DNA from: an uncultured Opitutia bacterium
Lineage (GTDB): Bacteria; Verrucomicrobiota; Verrucomicrobiia; Opitutales; UBA953
Length of the DNA stretch: 6,697 nt
NCBI GenBank assembly: GCA_903853185.1
Contig: CAINSX010000182.1
Coordinates: forward strand, 1 to 6,697
Reading direction: 5' to 3'
Shown: positions 1 to 6,697 of the stretch, piece after piece
Position numbering within the stretch: position 1 is the stretch's first letter
Layout of the letters: the number at the start of each line of letters is the position of its first letter
Notes under the pieces: generated by a model
What the model saw: only the letters and a program-made list of their open reading frames with translations
What the model was told of the DNA's origin: nothing
The model's database searches: none
Program-made: the position numbers and the translations under genes

Positions 1-1560
1 GAAGGCCTGGCGAAGAAGGGTGGGGCGATTGCCTTGGTCGACCGTACGGCCGCGCGTCGTGAATTCAGTGGTGCGACGTTACTCGCCCTGGGCTGGGCTT
101 TTGCCGGGGAACTCAAGCGCCGCACGACGGCCAAGCGCGTCGCCATCGTTTTGCCTCCGGGTGTCGCGGCGAGCGTGGCCAACCTCGGCTGCGTGCTGGC
201 CGATAAGGTTCCGGTGAACCTGAACTTCTCCCTTGGTCGCGAGCAGGCTCATTCCTGTCTGGAGCGCGCCGAGGTCGACCTCGTCGTCACCGCGGGTGCG
301 TTTCGCACCAAGTTGTCCGAAAAATCGCCCGACTTCCCGTGGGGCGACCAAGTCCTCGACGTGGCCGACTTCATGTCGGCGCATTCGCGTGCAGACCTCG
401 CTTTCCGTCTGGGCCTCATTCGATGCCTGCCGACCTCCTGGTCGCTAGCGTGCATGGGTCTGCCTAAGCATGGAGGCGACGCCGAAGCCGCGTTGCTTTT
501 CACCAGCGGTAGTTCCGGTCAGCCCAAGGGCGTGCGTCTCTCCCACCGTAACATCTTGGCTAACCTGCGTCAGATCGATGACGCTGATATTCTCCCCGAC
601 GACGCGACCCTGCTCGGCAGCCTGCCGGTCTTCCACAGCTTCGGTTTCACGATCGGGCTTTGGTATTCGCTTTCCCGTTCGCCGCGTCTCGTGACCTTGC
701 CTTCGCCGCTCGATTCCGCCGCCGCAGTCAAAGCGATCAAGGAAGAGAAGGTCACGGTCGTCGTCGGCACGCCGACCTTCCTTCGTCCTTACCTCCGTCG
801 CGGCACCGCCGCCGACTTCGCGACGCTCGAATGGGCCGTTGTCGGCGCCGAGAAATGCCCCGCCGACCTGGTGGATGCTTTCGCCACCCAACTCGAGACG
901 CCGATCCTAGAGGGTTATGGCATCACCGAGACGAGTCCGGTGCTTTCCGTCAATGTGCCCGACCGCCTCGACCCCGAAGGTCCCGACGGCGTTTGGCTGG
1001 GCAACGTCCGCGGTTCCGTCGGCCGTCCGGTCATCGGAGTAGCGGTCCGGTTCGTTGACCCGGAGACCGGGGACATCCTTCCGAGCGGGCAGGTTGGCCT
1101 TCTTGAGATTAAGGGCGCCAATATCTTTATGGGCTATCTGGATGCCGAACAGACGGCCAAGGCGCTAACGCCGGACGGCTGGTATCGCACGGGCGACTTG
1201 GCACGCTTGGATGATGACGGGTTCCTTTACCTCGCCGGCCGCCTTTCCCGCTTCTCAAAAATCGGCGGGGAGATGGTCCCGCATGGCACCGTTGAGGACG
1301 CTTTGCGCAAGGTCCTCGACCTGGTTCACTCCGCCGAGATCAAGGTCGCAGTCGCTAGTGCGGCGGATCCGGCCAAGGGCGAGCAGCTTGTCGTGTTGCA
1401 TGTCGATGACGTCGACGCCGAGGCGATTCGGTCGGCGCTGGCGGCCGAAGGACTTGCTAACCTGTGGATTCCCAAGGTGTTCAAGAAAGTACCCGTCATC
1501 CCGATTTTAGGCACGGGTAAGCTGGATTTGAACAAGTTGCGGGAGCTGGCACAGGGCTGA
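1..1560 (+). CDS. aas: Aas-type acyl-ACP/acyl-CoA ligase (AMP-binding domain), 5' truncated
   Basis: An AMP-forming ligase that activates a fatty acid with ATP and passes it to ACP or CoA; in the Aas family this supports re-acylation of lysophospholipids at the inner membrane. The frame is open to base 1 and 519 codons are visible. Counting from base 1, one sees the family signature PVNLNFS (71-77), the ATP-binding loop TSGSSGQPKG (168-177), a VFHSFGF segment soon after it, YGITETSP (306-313), YRTGD (395-399), the hinge GRLSRFSKIGGEM (413-425) and the C-terminal catalytic lysine in GTGKLDL (Lys507). All core motifs of the adenylating superfamily are intact. The NLNF and KIGGEMV signatures favour Aas over ordinary FadD. 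In E. coli the same protein carries an acyltransferase domain before the ligase, and larger fusions with a transporter domain are known; the window edge hides whether that applies here. A TTG at 34 could serve as a start, but it falls just inside the domain and is probably not the true start. Confidence 0.85.
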   Translation, partial: EGLAKKGGAIALVDRTAARREFSGATLLALGWAFAGELKRRTTAKRVAIVLPPGVAASVANLGCVLADKVPVNLNFSLGREQAHSCLERAEVDLVVTAGAFRTKLSEKSPDFPWGDQVLDVADFMSAHSRADLAFRLGLIRCLPTSWSLACMGLPKHGGDAEAALLFTSGSSGQPKGVRLSHRNILANLRQIDDADILPDDATLLGSLPVFHSFGFTIGLWYSLSRSPRLVTLPSPLDSAAAVKAIKEEKVTVVVGTPTFLRPYLRRGTAADFATLEWAVVGAEKCPADLVDAFATQLETPILEGYGITETSPVLSVNVPDRLDPEGPDGVWLGNVRGSVGRPVIGVAVRFVDPETGDILPSGQVGLLEIKGANIFMGYLDAEQTAKALTPDGWYRTGDLARLDDDGFLYLAGRLSRFSKIGGEMVPHGTVEDALRKVLDLVHSAEIKVAVASAADPAKGEQLVVLHVDDVDAEAIRSALAAEGLANLWIPKVFKKVPVIPILGTGKLDLNKLRELAQG

Positions 1561-1611
1561 CGCGGTTTTGGCTCGCTTGTGGCTTATGGTCGATTGTCCT
1601 AACCGACGATC

Positions 1612-4152
1612 ATGCCTAAAAAGAAGAAGCCCGCGAAGAAGTCCGCCTTGGTGGTCAAAGCGCGCAAGCCCGCCCCTAAGCCTGCCAAGAAGGCTAAGGC
1701 GAAGCCCGCGGCCGATTCGCCGGTCGCCGTTTTTCGCGACGCGATCCTGCGCCACCTGAAGAGCACTTTTGCCCGCGATCGTGTCACCGCCACCCGCAAC
1801 GACTGGTGGATGGCCACCTGCATGGCGGCCCGCGATCAGATGCTGGAGCGCTACATCGACACGCAGGCCCAGCACTCCAGCAAGAATGTCCGCCGCGTCT
1901 ATTATCTTTCCCTTGAGTACCTGATGGGCCGCGTGCTGACCAACAACCTGGTCAACATGCAGCTGCGCGACGTCGCAACGGCGGCCTTGGCCGACCTCGG
2001 GCAGGACCTTGAAATCGTCGCCGACGAGGAAGCCGACATGGGTCTTGGTAACGGCGGGCTGGGTCGCCTCGCCGCCTGCTTCCTCGATTCCCTCGCCACG
2101 ATGGATATCCCGGCGGTCGGTTATGGCATTCATTATGAGTTCGGCCTCTTCCGCCAGACCTTCGCGCAGGGCCGTCAGGTCGAAGTCGCCGATAACTGGC
2201 TGGCCAACAACAACCCTTGGCTGATCCGTCGCCCGAACTATCGCGTGAGTGTGCCGCTCTACGGCCGCGTCAAGCATAGCACCGACGACCGTGGTAATCA
2301 TTCCGCCGAACTCGTCGAGACCCGCAACCTCCTTGGCATGCCTTGGGATATCCCGATCGCCGGCTTCGCAGGCAGTAGCGTCAATTTCCTCCGCCTCTGG
2401 GAATCCAAGGCCGCTTCCGAGTTCGACTTCCGTGCCTTCGATCGCGGCGGCTATGTCGAGGCCGTGCATGAGCGCGACTCGAGCGAAATCGTCTCGAAGG
2501 TGCTCTATCCGAATGACAGCACCGAGAGCGGCAAGGAACTCCGCCTGGTCCAGCAGATCTTCTTCGTATCGTGTTCGCTGCAGGACATCCTGCGCCGCCA
2601 TCGCCGCGTCAACGCCGACTTCACCAATCTGCCGGCCAAGGCCGCCGTTCAGCTCAACGACACGCACCCGTCCATCGCGGTCGCCGAACTGATGCGCCTG
2701 CTGGTCGACGTCGAGCGCCTGAATTGGGATGAAGCCTGGGCGCTCTGCACGCAGGTCTTCAGTTATACCAATCATACCTTGCTACCCGAAGCCCTCGAGA
2801 CGTGGTCCGTACCGCTCTTTGAGAAGGTGCTGCCGCGTCATCTCGAAATCATCTACGAGATCAACCGCCGCCACCTCGAGGACGTTGAGAAGCGCTGGCC
2901 CGGTGACGACGCCCGTAAGGCGGAGCTTTCGATCGTCCAGGAAGGTTTCCCGAAGCGCATCCGTATGGCGCACCTCGCCGTGGTCGGTTCGCACCATGTC
3001 AATGGTGTGGCCGAACTACACACTCGCCTCATCCGTGCGAACCTGTTCCCCGGATTCAACGAGCTCTGGAAGGGTAAGTTCGTCAACGTCACCAATGGCG
3101 TCACGCCGCGCCGCTGGGTCCGTGGCTGCAATCCTGAGCTCGGTGCCCTGTGCGACGAAGTCGCCGGCAAGGGCTGGGAGGCTGACCTCGGTCGCCTACG
3201 CAAGCTCGACGCGTTGGCCGATCGTCCCGCGTTCCAAGACCGTTTCCTCGCCATCAAGCGTGCCAACAAGATCCGCCTCGCCGCCCGCATCAAGGACCTT
3301 GTCGGCGTGGAAGTTTCGCCCGACGCGCTCTTCGACGTCCAGATCAAGCGCCTCCACGAGTACAAGCGCCAGCACCTCAACCTGCTGCACATTCTGCACC
3401 TTTACCGCCGCATCCTGAACGAGCCGAACGGCCACTTCACGCCACGCGTCTGTATCTTTGGTGCCAAGGCTGCCCCGGGCTACGCGCTCGCGAAGCACAT
3501 CATCCACGCGATCAACCGCGTCGGTGCCGTGATTAATTCCGACGAGCGCGTCCGTGGCCTGCTCAAGGTGGTGTTCCTGCCCGATTACCGCGTCTCGCTC
3601 GCCGAGCGCATCATCCCGGCCGCTGACCTCTCCGAACAGATCTCTACCGCCGGCAAGGAAGCTTCCGGTACCGGCAATATGAAGCTCGCCCTCAACGGCG
3701 CAGTGACCATCGGCACGCTCGACGGTGCCAACGTCGAGATTGGTGAGGAAGTGGGCGCCGAGAATATCTTCATCTTCGGCCTCCAGGTCGAAGAGGTCGA
3801 GAAGCTCTGGGCTGACGGCTACGACCCGCATGCGGTACTTGCCGCCGACCCCGAGCTTTCCGCCCTGCTCGATTGGCTGCGTTCCGATACCTTCACGCCC
3901 GAACAAGCCGGGGCGCTTTCGCCCGTCGTCGATTCCCTCGTGGAGGGCGGAGATCCCTACCTCGTCTTGGCCGACTTCCGTAGCTACGTGGACGCCCAGG
4001 CTAAGGTCGAGAAGGCCTTCTTGGACCGTCGCCGCTGGGCTGCCATGGCCATCCGGAACGTCGCCCGTTGTGCCAAGTTCTCGTCCGATCGTTCGATTGG
4101 CGACTACGCCAAGCTCATCTGGAAGACCAAATCCTTCCCCATTCCCCGCTAA
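1612..4152 (+). CDS. glgP: Glycogen/starch/maltodextrin phosphorylase with Lys-rich N-terminal tail
   Basis: A PLP-dependent GT35 enzyme that releases glucose-1-phosphate from glycogen or maltodextrin in the cytoplasm. It has 846 residues, full length for the family. Visible motifs in order: YYLSLEYLMGR (near 100), GLGNGGLGRLAACF (144-157), YGIHYEFGLF, LNDTHP (348-353), TNHTLLPEALE with His388, NGVTPRRW, FDVQIKRLHEYKRQ, and EASGTGNMK with Glu683 and the PLP lysine Lys691. Several of these sit exactly 11 residues beyond the rabbit muscle residues as I recall them (His341, His377, Glu672, Lys680), so the core appears gap-free between them and catalytically complete. Residues 1-36 are unusual: 13 Lys and 1 Arg with Ala and Pro, in place of the animal regulatory segment with its phosphoserine. 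The ATG at 1612 is the first start after an in-frame stop at 1600-1602; no convincing Shine-Dalgarno precedes it. TTG 1648 or GTG 1651 would shorten the tail but not remove it. The gene lies 51 bases after the ligase. Family assignment is secure; the preferred glucan is not visible. Confidence 0.98.
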   Translation: MPKKKKPAKKSALVVKARKPAPKPAKKAKAKPAADSPVAVFRDAILRHLKSTFARDRVTATRNDWWMATCMAARDQMLERYIDTQAQHSSKNVRRVYYLSLEYLMGRVLTNNLVNMQLRDVATAALADLGQDLEIVADEEADMGLGNGGLGRLAACFLDSLATMDIPAVGYGIHYEFGLFRQTFAQGRQVEVADNWLANNNPWLIRRPNYRVSVPLYGRVKHSTDDRGNHSAELVETRNLLGMPWDIPIAGFAGSSVNFLRLWESKAASEFDFRAFDRGGYVEAVHERDSSEIVSKVLYPNDSTESGKELRLVQQIFFVSCSLQDILRRHRRVNADFTNLPAKAAVQLNDTHPSIAVAELMRLLVDVERLNWDEAWALCTQVFSYTNHTLLPEALETWSVPLFEKVLPRHLEIIYEINRRHLEDVEKRWPGDDARKAELSIVQEGFPKRIRMAHLAVVGSHHVNGVAELHTRLIRANLFPGFNELWKGKFVNVTNGVTPRRWVRGCNPELGALCDEVAGKGWEADLGRLRKLDALADRPAFQDRFLAIKRANKIRLAARIKDLVGVEVSPDALFDVQIKRLHEYKRQHLNLLHILHLYRRILNEPNGHFTPRVCIFGAKAAPGYALAKHIIHAINRVGAVINSDERVRGLLKVVFLPDYRVSLAERIIPAADLSEQISTAGKEASGTGNMKLALNGAVTIGTLDGANVEIGEEVGAENIFIFGLQVEEVEKLWADGYDPHAVLAADPELSALLDWLRSDTFTPEQAGALSPVVDSLVEGGDPYLVLADFRSYVDAQAKVEKAFLDRRRWAAMAIRNVARCAKFSSDRSIGDYAKLIWKTKSFPIPR

Positions 4153-4186
4153 GAAGGGGTTGAGGTCGGTCGCCAAGGTCCCCAAC

Positions 4187-5047
4187 ATGGTGGCCTTGCG
4201 ACCCCGCATCTCCATCCCCGTTCTGCTGGCCCTGTCGGCTTTGACGCTGACAGCTGTCGACCGTCCGGCCGGCATGAAGGCTGGCGTCGTGATCACGGCC
4301 GAAGGTGGTATCGAAGGAACGCAGGTCTACCGCTATGATGCCGAAGGTCGTCCGCTGGACGGCACTCCGGCCAAGTCGCGCACCATCACGGCTCCGCGCC
4401 CTGAGGGATCCGCTCCGGCCGCTGCCAAAGCGTCGGCGACGGCGCCGGCTCCTGCGCCGAAGCAGTCCATCAAGACCGCTGATGGTCGCTCCGTCCCCTT
4501 TTCCATCGAAGGAAAGGGGATTGGCAAAAGCGTGGACGACGCTGTCGATTTTAATTCAGCCCTGAAGAAGGCCTCTAAGACGAGTGGACTGATGGAGCAG
4601 CGCTTCGAAAAGAACATGTCGACCATCGGCAAGGAGCAGGTCTATTCGCGTAATAATCTTCTGACGCTTGAGACCTGGCATGGTCGCTATGACAATATCG
4701 GCCGCAAGAAGTCCGACATCGAACTCAAGGACACGCTCGGCGCGCCGGTCCGGCCGAAGGATACCGTCGAGGTGAAGTCCATCGATCGCATCAAGTCACC
4801 CGTCAGTGGCACCAAAGCCGAGGTGAAGGATTGGGAGCAGCACATGGGCATCGAGACCAACGCCAAGTTCACCGGCGTGAAATCCAATTGGCAGGGCCGA
4901 CTCAGCCCCGATCCGAAGACCGTCGATCAGCTTTCGATGCAGGATATCAACCGCTATCAGTTCCGCCGGAATCGCTCGAGCGATCCTGGCCTGCCGGTGG
5001 TGAAACCGGGGTCGGATGAGGTCCAGACCAAGGGCGTGAAGAAGTAA
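4187..5047 (+). CDS. Predicted exported protein of unknown function
   Basis: I do not recognise this 286-residue protein. Residues 1-24 look like a Sec signal peptide: a short basic start (Arg5, Arg7), a hydrophobic stretch IPVLLALSALTLTA, and possible cleavage after LTA. A short region follows, then an Ala/Pro-rich linker (about 72-92) typical of flexible extracytoplasmic spacers, then a charged C-terminal part from about residue 93. This part contains ETWHGRYDNIG (162-172) and ends in a polar, basic tail (VKK). There is no cysteine, so there is no lipobox and no disulfide. I see no catalytic motif, membrane helix beyond the signal, or sorting signal. The ATG at 4187 is preferred because it begins exactly at the signal peptide; TTG at 4160 would add nine residues. 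An AAGG (4175-4178) upstream is a weak ribosome site. It lies 34 bases after glgP with no terminator between them, so read-through from glgP is likely, and a strong terminator follows. Composition matches its neighbours, so there is no sign of recent transfer. The gene is convincing; the function is open. Confidence 0.8.
   Translation: MVALRPRISIPVLLALSALTLTAVDRPAGMKAGVVITAEGGIEGTQVYRYDAEGRPLDGTPAKSRTITAPRPEGSAPAAAKASATAPAPAPKQSIKTADGRSVPFSIEGKGIGKSVDDAVDFNSALKKASKTSGLMEQRFEKNMSTIGKEQVYSRNNLLTLETWHGRYDNIGRKKSDIELKDTLGAPVRPKDTVEVKSIDRIKSPVSGTKAEVKDWEQHMGIETNAKFTGVKSNWQGRLSPDPKTVDQLSMQDINRYQFRRNRSSDPGLPVVKPGSDEVQTKGVKK
4494..4520 (+). other. Intragenic hairpin
   Basis: TCCCCTTTTCC (4494-4504) and GGAAAGGGGA (4511-4520) can pair as ten base pairs with one bulged T around a six-base loop, ATCGAA. 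It lies inside the coding sequence of the predicted exported protein, over the codons for VPFSIEGKGIG. No T-run follows, so it is not an intrinsic terminator. It may simply reflect codon choice; an RNA-stability or translation-pausing role is speculative. Confidence 0.35.
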
Positions 5048-5060
5048 TTGCCCGAAAATG

Positions 5061-5081
5061 GAGCGGCGGTGCCGCTTTTTT
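5061..5081 (+). terminator. Rho-independent terminator
   Basis: A perfect six-base stem, AGCGGC (5062-5067) and GCCGCT (5071-5076), with a three-base GGT loop, runs directly into six T residues (5076-5081, the first of which closes the stem). A run of A (5055-5058) lies just upstream. It begins 14 bases after the stop codon of the predicted exported protein and so should end any transcript from the ligase, phosphorylase and exported-protein genes. It also separates these from the kinase gene. Confidence 0.9.
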
Positions 5082-5127
5082 GCCTCGCAGGTTCTTTGAG
5101 GTGATTTACTCCTAGACCCTTAACTTC

Positions 5128-6330
5128 ATGAGCGACGCTCAGCCCAGACCCGCCGGCACCGGCATCAGTGACCTTGAGGTCAAGGATGGCCAAATCATTT
5201 TTGATTCGGTCTGGTCCAGTCTGGAACGGGAAATCGGACGCGAGAAGTTAGCCTTCCCGCGCGAGATTTTCTGGCTTAACGGCGCCCCCGGCGCCGGCAA
5301 GGGCACGAACACGGCGTTCATCCTCCAGTACCGTGACTACGCCGCCGACCCGATTGTGGTCAGCGACTTGCTCTCGAGCCCCGAAGCCAAGAAGCGCATC
5401 GACGCCGGTATGCTCGTGGGTGACCGCGAAGTGGTGGAGATTCTCTTCCGCAAGCTGCTCGCCCCTGAATACGTCAGCGGAGCAATCGTCGACGGCTTCC
5501 CGCGTTCGATGGTGCAGGTGGAATGTCTGAAGCACCTCTTCACGAAACTCAACGACCTCCGTACGGAGTTCCGCGGCTCGACGGGCGTCCGTTTCCCGAA
5601 GCCCCATTTCCATATCCTCGTCCTGTTCGTCGACGAGAACGAGTCCGTCCGTCGTCAGCTGAAGCGTGGCCAGGAGGCCATCGCCCAGAATGAGAAGGCC
5701 GCCCGCGACGGCGGTCCGCTCGCCGAAGTCCGCAAGACCGACCTCACGGCCGACGCCGCCCGCAACCGTTACCGCGTCTTCAAGGAACGAACCTACGAGC
5801 CGCTGCAGTCGCTGCGGGATATCTTCCACTACCATTTCATCAATGCGCAGGGCTCCCTCGCCGAGGTCCAGGCCCGCATCATCAAGGAGCTGCAGTACCA
5901 GAGCTCCCTTGAGTTGTCGGAAGAGACGTATGACCTTATCTCGCCAATCCCGCTGGCTTCGCAGATCGTCCAGCACGCCCGTCAGGACCTCGTCCGCCGC
6001 CTGGACGACTACGCCGAGCGCAACGCCGAGTGCTTCCGTCAGGTCATCGAGCTGATCCAGGACAAGTTCCTGCCGATTATCCGCGCCCACGCCATCTCCG
6101 GTCAGGCACACGTCAATATCGAGACGCTGGTCTTTGACGACCCTTTGGCGATTTCGATGTTCATCGATATCTTCTCCGAGCGTGGCTTCCACGCTGTGGT
6201 CGACCAGCATCGCATCGAGATCCCCGAGACCATCGTCGCCGGCACCGGCAAGGTGATTACGCGCGTCAAGAAGGTCTGGCGCGTCTCGATTCGATTCGAA
6301 GGTTCCGAGATCCGCCGCGGCGGCGCCTGA
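5128..6330 (+). CDS. Adenylate-kinase-like nucleotide kinase with N- and C-terminal extensions
   Basis: A 400-residue cytoplasmic P-loop protein related to nucleoside monophosphate kinases (phosphoryl transfer from ATP to an NMP). The kinase core spans about 47-260: P-loop GAPGAGKGT (52-60, Lys58), IDAGMLVGDREVV (from 91), DGFPRS (122-127), LFVDE, RKTD (202-205) and ARNRYRVF with Arg212/Arg214, matching the adenylate kinase stretch RKDD...VRKRL. Ordinary bacterial Adk is about 215 residues with the P-loop near residue 7. Here 45 residues precede the core and about 140 follow it. The follow-on part (262-400) has a long, probably helical stretch (IVQHARQDLVRRLDDYAERN...) and then a likely alpha/beta region ending in EIRRGGA. 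The substrate segment reads VVSDLLSSPEAKKR instead of the usual STGDMLR with its longer helix, so the AMP-contacting Arg36 of E. coli is not in place. The lid (about 181-201) is short and lacks Cys and His. ATG 5128 is the only sensible start because an in-frame TAG lies at 5113-5115. True substrate is uncertain; it may be an Adk paralogue, not the housekeeping enzyme. Confidence 0.85.
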   Translation: MSDAQPRPAGTGISDLEVKDGQIIFDSVWSSLEREIGREKLAFPREIFWLNGAPGAGKGTNTAFILQYRDYAADPIVVSDLLSSPEAKKRIDAGMLVGDREVVEILFRKLLAPEYVSGAIVDGFPRSMVQVECLKHLFTKLNDLRTEFRGSTGVRFPKPHFHILVLFVDENESVRRQLKRGQEAIAQNEKAARDGGPLAEVRKTDLTADAARNRYRVFKERTYEPLQSLRDIFHYHFINAQGSLAEVQARIIKELQYQSSLELSEETYDLISPIPLASQIVQHARQDLVRRLDDYAERNAECFRQVIELIQDKFLPIIRAHAISGQAHVNIETLVFDDPLAISMFIDIFSERGFHAVVDQHRIEIPETIVAGTGKVITRVKKVWRVSIRFEGSEIRRGGA

Positions 6331-6332
6331 GC

Positions 6333-6697
6333 CTATTTCGCCGACGGGGCGACGGCTTCGATTAGGTTCTCTTCGCCTTCCTTGACCACAAGGAGAGGTG
6401 ACTTGCTGCGTTGGTCCGCCGGCCGGTCGTCGCGCAGGAGGTTGCCGGTCGCGAGGCTGCGGCTAAGGCGGGTCAGGCGCAGGGCGGCGCCATCGCTGTC
6501 GAGGATGCTGTTGTTCGTGAGGCGTAGGCGGGAGCAGTCGGTGACGTCCACCGCGGCCTCATGGCCATGCCCGCCCAGGACGATGTTGTCGGAAAAGCTC
6601 GAGTCCTGGATCCGGCTCAGGATGACGCCGTTCTTCTCGGCGAGATCGTTGCCATTGACGATGTAACGGGGGTTTCGGTCGAAGTTGTTACCGCTGA
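6333..6697 (-). CDS. Right-handed parallel beta-helix repeat protein, C-terminal part only
   Basis: The - strand is open from the right edge to a TAG at 6333-6335, giving 120 visible C-terminal residues; the N-terminus lies outside the window. The sequence shows imperfect repeats of about 22-24 residues of the pectate-lyase-like (PbH1) kind, each with alternating small and hydrophobic residues followed by an Asn/Asp/Gly turn: NGVILSRIQDSSFSDNIV, AAVDVTDCSRLRLTNNSIL, AALRLTRLSRSLATGNLL. The last 30 or so residues are charged and end in EAVAPSAK, probably a capping tail. Proteins with this fold are usually exported and often act on or bind polysaccharides (lyases, hydrolases, epimerases), but catalytic residues would lie upstream, so the activity cannot be told. 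It is convergent with the kinase gene, with only 2 bases between the two stop codons, so any kinase terminator must lie inside this coding sequence. Confidence 0.75.
   Translation of the reverse strand, partial: SGNNFDRNPRYIVNGNDLAEKNGVILSRIQDSSFSDNIVLGGHGHEAAVDVTDCSRLRLTNNSILDSDGAALRLTRLSRSLATGNLLRDDRPADQRSKSPLLVVKEGEENLIEAVAPSAK

Noticed and set aside
1507..2775. A 422-codon open frame antisense to glgP, with others at 3196-4296 and 5248-6210 on the - strand
   Set aside because: These lie opposite GC-rich genes with unmistakable conserved motifs. Their translations have no recognisable domain and arise from codon bias on the opposite strand.
4144..4159. CCCC/GGGG inverted repeat over the glgP stop codon
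   Set aside because: Only four pairs with an eight-base loop and no T-run; too weak for a terminator.
3725..4186. In-frame upstream extension of the exported-protein gene into glgP
   Set aside because: The translated extension is Ser/Arg/Pro-rich, typical of a shifted reading of GC-rich coding DNA, and a signal peptide begins exactly at the ATG at 4187.
4319..4366. VYRYDAEGRPLDG in the exported protein resembles a YD (Rhs) repeat
   Set aside because: There is a single copy with no further repeats or Rhs core, so it does not support an Rhs or toxin assignment.
5099..5105. GAGGTGA resembling a Shine-Dalgarno sequence
   Set aside because: It lies 22 bases before the kinase ATG, too far to set that start, and the frame just after it hits a stop at 5113-5115.
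5096..5125. Possible -35 (TTGAGG) and -10 (CTTAAC or TTAACT) upstream of the kinase
   Set aside because: The -10 candidates match only three of six consensus positions and would make the message nearly leaderless. A promoter is expected after the terminator, but I cannot place it.
6338..6352. Small stem TCGCC/GGCGA at the convergent junction, a candidate bidirectional terminator
   Set aside because: Five pairs with no T-run on either strand, and it lies inside the beta-helix coding sequence; probably chance in GC-rich DNA.
6382..6666. A + strand open frame of 94 codons over the right end
   Set aside because: It is Arg/Ser-rich and antisense to a frame with clear beta-helix repeats, which explains the region better.

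Overview
The window carries five protein-coding genes: four on the + strand and one, cut by the right edge, on the - strand. The DNA is GC-rich and densely coding; the longest gap between genes is about 80 bases. I see no RNA genes, transposons, CRISPR arrays or phage genes. The protein-level character suggests a Verrucomicrobiota (Opitutae-like) or related PVC-group bacterium: an Aas-type ligase, a Lys/Ala/Pro-rich tail on glycogen phosphorylase, an enlarged adenylate-kinase-like protein, and little use of Shine-Dalgarno sequences. This placement is an impression from gene character and has not been tested by a search.

Layout. Bases 1-1560 hold the 3' part of an Aas-like acyl-ACP/acyl-CoA ligase used in phospholipid acyl-chain recycling; its 5' end lies outside the window. 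A 51-base gap leads to a complete glycogen phosphorylase (1612-4152) whose catalytic core is intact and which has a lysine-rich N-terminal tail. After 34 more bases comes a predicted exported protein of unknown function (4187-5047), followed by a clear intrinsic terminator (5061-5081). Next is a 400-residue P-loop kinase related to adenylate kinase (5128-6330), with an N-terminal extension, a modified substrate-binding region, a short lid and a C-terminal extension of about 140 residues. A right-handed beta-helix protein runs convergently from the right edge and ends only 2 bases past the kinase stop.

How the genes fit together. The first three genes share a strand, have short gaps with no terminator between them, and end at the terminator, so they may be one transcript. 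Their functions (membrane lipid acylation, glycogen breakdown, unknown exported protein) do not form an obvious pathway. The kinase lies beyond the terminator and is probably a separate unit. Most of the window is housekeeping metabolism. The parts least explained by known biology are the kinase with its extra domain, the unknown exported protein, and the basic tail on the phosphorylase.
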